Below, piece after piece: positions 5,807-8,301 of a stretch of 8,301 nt of DNA. Position 1 is the stretch's first letter, and the number at the start of each line of letters is the position of its first letter. This DNA is from Verrucomicrobiia bacterium (lineage in GTDB: Bacteria; Verrucomicrobiota; Verrucomicrobiia; Limisphaerales; UBA1319), in assembly GCA_017880715.1 (NCBI GenBank), contig JADGRT010000104.1, positions 1 to 8,301 of the forward strand. Reading direction: 5' to 3'. Under the pieces are notes generated by a model that saw only the letters and a program-made list of their open reading frames with translations, made no database searches and had not been told where the DNA came from. The position numbers and the translations under genes are program-made.

Positions 5807-7065
5807 GATCCCGCCATGCGTTGAATGCGGGCGCCCAGGCCCCGCAACTTTTCATCGATTCTCTCGTATCCGCGGTCCACATGGTAAATCCGGTGGACCT
5901 CCGTTGTCCCACGGGCCACCAAACCGGCCAACACCAGCGCCGCCGAAGCCCGCAGATCGCTGGCCATGACCGGCGCGCCGCTGAGCGGCTTGCCGCCTTT
6001 GACAATAGCGCTGGGACCTTCAAGCGCAATGTCCACTCCCAAGCGCGCCAATTCGCTCACGTGCATGAAACGCGCCTCGAAAATGCGTTCGGTGATGATG
6101 CTGATGCCCGGGGTCATGGCCATCAACGCCATCATCTGCGCCTGCACGTCCGTGGGGAAACCGGCATAAGGCTGCGTGGTGATATCGACCGGTTGCAGGG
6201 CGCCCCCCCGCCGAACCACCAAATCCGTGCCTTTGCGTTCGACCCGCACGCCGGCCTCGTGCAATTTGTCCAGCACGGCCTGCAGGTGGCCGGCCCGCGC
6301 CCCGTGCAGCGTTACTTCCCCATCGGTCACGGCGGCGGCGATGGCAAAGGTGGCCGCCTCGATGCGATCCGGGATCACTTCGTGCTCGGCGCCATGGAGC
6401 TCTTTGACGCCGGCAATGGTGACCGTCGGGCTGCCGGCCCCCGTAATTTTTGCCCCCATTTCGTTCAGAAAATTGGCCAGATCCACCACCTCGGGTTCGC
6501 ACGCGGCGCTCTCGATGATGGTGATGCCTTCGGCCAGCGTGGCCGCCATCATGACGTTGGCCGTGCCCAGCACCGTCGGACCGCACCGGCCACCCAGAAA
6601 AAGTTCGTTGCCCACCAGCCGCGGCGCGGAGACCAATACGTTGCCCGACTCGATCTTGACCTCGGCACCCAGCGCGCGGAATCCTTTCAAGTGCAGATCG
6701 ACCGGACGCGCCCCGATCACGCAGCCGCCCGGCAGGGACACCGACGCTTCGCGCAGCCGCCCCAACAGCGGACCGAGAATACAGACCGATCCGCGCATTT
6801 TGCGGATCAAATCATAGTCGCCCGTGCCGCGGATCTGCGCCGCTTGAATACGCATCGTGCCGCCGTCAGACTGCACGTCGGCGCCCAGCGACCGGAGTAT
6901 CTGGCCCATGAATTTGACGTCGCTCAAATCCGGCACGCGGTGGATGATGCACGGCTCGGGCGTCAGCAACGCCGCCGCCATGATGGGCAGCACGGCGTTC
7001 TTCGCGCCGCTGATGGTCACTTCGCCCCGCAAGGGGACCCCCCCCTCAATCACGAGTTTGTCCAT
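5803..7065 (-). CDS. murA: UDP-N-acetylglucosamine 1-carboxyvinyltransferase (MurA)
   Basis: MurA transfers enolpyruvate from phosphoenolpyruvate to UDP-N-acetylglucosamine, the first committed step of peptidoglycan synthesis in the cytoplasm. From ATG 7065 it has 420 residues, the normal length. Lys22-Asn23 lie in TISGAKNAVLP. The catalytic, fosfomycin-reactive Cys115 lies in LPGGCVIGARPVDLH at exactly the position numbered in E. coli. Asp306 (AGFPTDVQAQ), Arg372 (DLRASAAL) and Arg398 (HVDRGYERI) match the other active-site positions, shifted by one. A TTG at 7098 would add 11 residues, but the protein then starts before the family's usual MDKLVIEGG. No strong Shine-Dalgarno is seen. It follows prmC after 44 nt and overlaps the next gene by 4 nt, so it sits in the middle of an operon. 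Having Cys rather than Asp at 115 is the fosfomycin-sensitive form. Confidence 0.97.
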   Translation of the reverse strand: MDKLVIEGGVPLRGEVTISGAKNAVLPIMAAALLTPEPCIIHRVPDLSDVKFMGQILRSLGADVQSDGGTMRIQAAQIRGTGDYDLIRKMRGSVCILGPLLGRLREASVSLPGGCVIGARPVDLHLKGFRALGAEVKIESGNVLVSAPRLVGNELFLGGRCGPTVLGTANVMMAATLAEGITIIESAACEPEVVDLANFLNEMGAKITGAGSPTVTIAGVKELHGAEHEVIPDRIEAATFAIAAAVTDGEVTLHGARAGHLQAVLDKLHEAGVRVERKGTDLVVRRGGALQPVDITTQPYAGFPTDVQAQMMALMAMTPGISIITERIFEARFMHVSELARLGVDIALEGPSAIVKGGKPLSGAPVMASDLRASAALVLAGLVARGTTEVHRIYHVDRGYERIDEKLRGLGARIQRMAGS

Positions 7066-7109
7066 GCCGTATATTTGAAGCCGTGCAGAATAATTCAATC
7101 CAATTCGTT

Positions 7110-7982
7110 TTACCGGCCCAATACCAGAATTCTCGCCCGTCCGGAATAATCGTTCTCCACGGACTCAACCTGCCAGCCAGCGTTGGCCAAGAGAGCCCGC
7201 AACGTTTCGGACTGGCCGTCGCCGAATTCCAGCATCATCCGGCCGGCCGGGCGCAAAAATGCGCCGGCCTCGGCGGCCAGGCGGCGATAGAAATCCAGCC
7301 CGTCGGCGCCGCCATCCAGGGCCAGACGCGGATCGTGATCGCGCACCTCCGGCGGCAGCGCGGCTATATCACCCGAAGGAATGTAAGGCGGGTTGGAGAC
7401 GATTAAATCAAAGGCCGACCCCTCCGGCAAAGCCGTGAAGCCCTGGCTTTCGAGGAATTGCAGGCGATCGGACACCTGATGGCGTTCGGCATTGGCGCGC
7501 GCCACGGACAAAGCCGCCGCCGAAACGTCCAGCGCCACCAGACGGGCCCCGGGACTTTTGACGGCGATGGCGATGGCCAGGCAACCTGATCCCGTCCCGA
7601 AATCCAATGCGTGGCAACCGGCCGGCTGTGTTCCCGGGCTGCCACTGGGATTGAGGTTTAAGAAATTCCAGGCTCGTTCGGCCAGCAATTCGGTTTCCGG
7701 GCGCGGGATTAACACGTCGGAAGACACCGCCAGTTCGAGTCCGCAAAAGGAAACCGAGCCCAGAATGTGCTGGAGCGGCTCGCGTTGTCCCCGGCGTTTC
7801 ACCAGGGTTCGGAGCGTCTCCAACTCGGCGTCGGCCAGGACGCGCTCGAAGTTGAGGTACAACTGCAGGCGGGGCAGCTTGAGCGCGTGAGCCAGCAGGA
7901 GTTCGACTTGCAGCCGGGGCGACTCCACCCCTTTTTGCGCCAAAAACGGCGTGCTGCGTTTAATAACTTCCAGAACAGTCAC
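7110..7982 (-). CDS. prmC: Peptide chain release factor N5-glutamine methyltransferase (PrmC/HemK)
   Basis: PrmC methylates the glutamine of the GGQ motif in release factors RF1 and RF2 using S-adenosylmethionine. It has 290 residues: an N-terminal helical domain (1-80), IPRPETE (92-98), the SAM-binding loop DFGTGSG (127-133), LDVS (151-154) and the substrate-binding NPPYIPSG (197-204). The protein is full length. The start is awkward. The in-frame stop TAA at 7988-7986 forces a start at or after GTG 7982, yet the strong AAGGAG Shine-Dalgarno (plus positions 7982-7987) shares its last base with that GTG. The next plausible non-ATG codon, CTG 7973, sits 8 nt from the site. TTAACT-17-TATAGC (plus 7989-8017) is a weak possible promoter. 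prmC often follows prfA, but here only repeat DNA is visible upstream. murA follows after 44 nt. Confidence 0.96.
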   Translation of the reverse strand: MTVLEVIKRSTPFLAQKGVESPRLQVELLLAHALKLPRLQLYLNFERVLADAELETLRTLVKRRGQREPLQHILGSVSFCGLELAVSSDVLIPRPETELLAERAWNFLNLNPSGSPGTQPAGCHALDFGTGSGCLAIAIAVKSPGARLVALDVSAAALSVARANAERHQVSDRLQFLESQGFTALPEGSAFDLIVSNPPYIPSGDIAALPPEVRDHDPRLALDGGADGLDFYRRLAAEAGAFLRPAGRMMLEFGDGQSETLRALLANAGWQVESVENDYSGRARILVLGR

Positions 7983-7987
7983 TCCTT
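7982..7987 (-). promoter_or_regulatory. Strong Shine-Dalgarno that overlaps the GTG start of prmC
   Basis: AAGGAG reads on the minus strand at these positions, flanked by an in-frame TAA on one side and GTG on the other. Its last G is the first base of the GTG codon, so the ribosome-binding spacing for GTG is zero or less. It is optimal (8 nt) for the in-frame CTG at 7973. The conflict is seen directly. Which codon initiates is unknown. Confidence 0.6.
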
Positions 7988-8037
7988 AGCTATAACGCGA
8001 AAGCCCCGGTAAGTTAAACATAAAATGCGGACCCGCT

Positions 8038-8153
8038 GGCCAATGCCGCTAGGATTTCAATGCCGTCATCCCGGAGGGATGGCTGAGAATAGCCCAGCGT
8101 TTCAACGCTGGGACCGGGGTTCGGGTGTGCCAAGTCCCGCAGGGACGGCTGAG
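8038..8153 (-). repeat. Dispersed palindromic repeat, copy B (inverted, diverged, shorter)
   Basis: Read on the minus strand from 8153 down, this stretch follows the same order of modules as copies A and C: GTCCC-TGC-GGGAC, CCCAGCG-TTGAAA-CGCTGGG (plus 8093-8112), ATCCC-TCC-GGGAT (plus 8068-8080), then the tail AAATCCTAGCGGCATTGG. It lacks the segment of about 20 bases between the third palindrome and the tail. Compared with copy C, one base pair changes from G-C to A-T in the second palindrome and one in the third, with both partners changing together. It ends about 55 bases upstream of the prmC start, leaving little room for a separate promoter. Confidence 0.8.
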
Positions 8154-8182
8154 AATCACCAGCTCAGCCGTCCCTGCGGGAC
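8134..8182. repeat. Perfect 20-bp inverted repeat at the junction of copies B and C
   Basis: Bases 8134-8153 and 8163-8182 are exact reverse complements, separated by a 9-base loop (8154-8162). Each arm contains its own small palindrome (GTCCC/GGGAC), so the arms can fold individually or together. The junction arises because two repeat copies meet head to head, and homology continues outward in both directions with divergence. Confidence 0.92.
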
Positions 8183-8301
8183 TCAACCATCGATCCGTCC
8201 GCACCCGGCGTTGAAACGCCGGGCTATTTTCAAGAGTCCCTCCGGGACAAAAACACGGCCTCCGTGCGGCACCTATAGTTCAAATCCTAGTGGCATTGGA
8301 C
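8163..8301 (+). repeat. Dispersed palindromic repeat, copy C (cut by the window edge)
   Basis: This copy has the same orientation and ungapped length as copy A (9-147). Its palindromes are GTCCC-TGC-GGGAC (8170-8182), CCCGGCG-TTGAAA-CGCCGGG (8204-8223), GTCCC-TCC-GGGAC (8236-8248) and CACGG-CCT-CCGTG (8254-8266). The last one is intact here but decayed in copy A. The sequence is still matching copy A when the window stops, so the element continues beyond 8301. Confidence 0.9.

Noticed and set aside
5821..7149. Plus-strand frame of 442 codons opposite murA
   Set aside because: It is a shadow of murA: the protein is very rich in His, Arg and Gln, and every expected MurA residue is on the other strand.
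1..8301. Whole interval as a composite transposon bounded by copies A and C
   Set aside because: There is no transposase or integrase inside, the cargo includes housekeeping genes (murA, prmC), and the repeats look like dispersed intergenic palindromes, not insertion sequence ends.
8038..8301. CRISPR array or tRNA gene in the repeat-rich right edge
   Set aside because: Palindromes differ from each other and have no regular spacers. No cloverleaf or TTCGANTC-type arm is seen.

Overview
The window is GC-rich bacterial DNA that most likely comes from a Verrucomicrobiota genome, probably of the Pedosphaera/Limisphaerales type. Four things point there: a PEP-CTERM sorted protein with a VPEPREYA tail; a family-4 uracil-DNA glycosylase with an N-terminal extension; a TonB-like / ExbB / ExbD cluster with the TonB-like gene first; and dispersed palindromic intergenic repeats. 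The assignment rests on remembered family features, not on a search.

Layout. A dispersed repeat (copy A, 9-169) opens the window. The PEP-CTERM gene (160-861, minus) ends inside it. Its upstream region (862-1195) holds a chain of abutting stem-loops (937-1083) and a good sigma70-like promoter on the minus strand (1099-1126), so the gene may be transcribed with a structured leader of about 230 nt. On the plus strand follow the uracil-DNA glycosylase (1196-2062), a run of four hairpins (2078-2160), and a three-gene unit: TonB/TolA-like transducer (2215-3336), ExbB/TolQ (3365-4069) and ExbD/TolR (4071-4508). A 303-base convergent intergenic region (4509-4811) contains mutually exclusive hairpins but no convincing gene. 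The rest is on the minus strand. In transcription order it is prmC (7982-7110), murA (7065-5803), a small membrane-anchored protein overlapping murA by 4 nt (5806-5396), and a small zinc-ribbon protein (5285-4812). Upstream of prmC lie two more repeat copies arranged head to head (B, 8038-8153 minus; C, 8163-8301 plus, running off the window).

How the genes work together. ExbB, ExbD and the TonB-like protein form a proton-driven inner-membrane motor with a periplasm-spanning transducer that energises the outer membrane. MurA makes the first committed peptidoglycan precursor. PrmC methylates release factors. The glycosylase removes uracil from DNA. The PEP-CTERM protein is predicted to be exported and handled by an exosortase encoded elsewhere.

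The most interesting signals are non-coding. First, the repeat family is built from short palindromes, and two of these show paired (compensatory) base changes between copies, so structure is being preserved. Second, the chain of nearly gapless helices upstream of the PEP-CTERM gene is a candidate leader RNA, or alternatively a second dispersed palindromic element.
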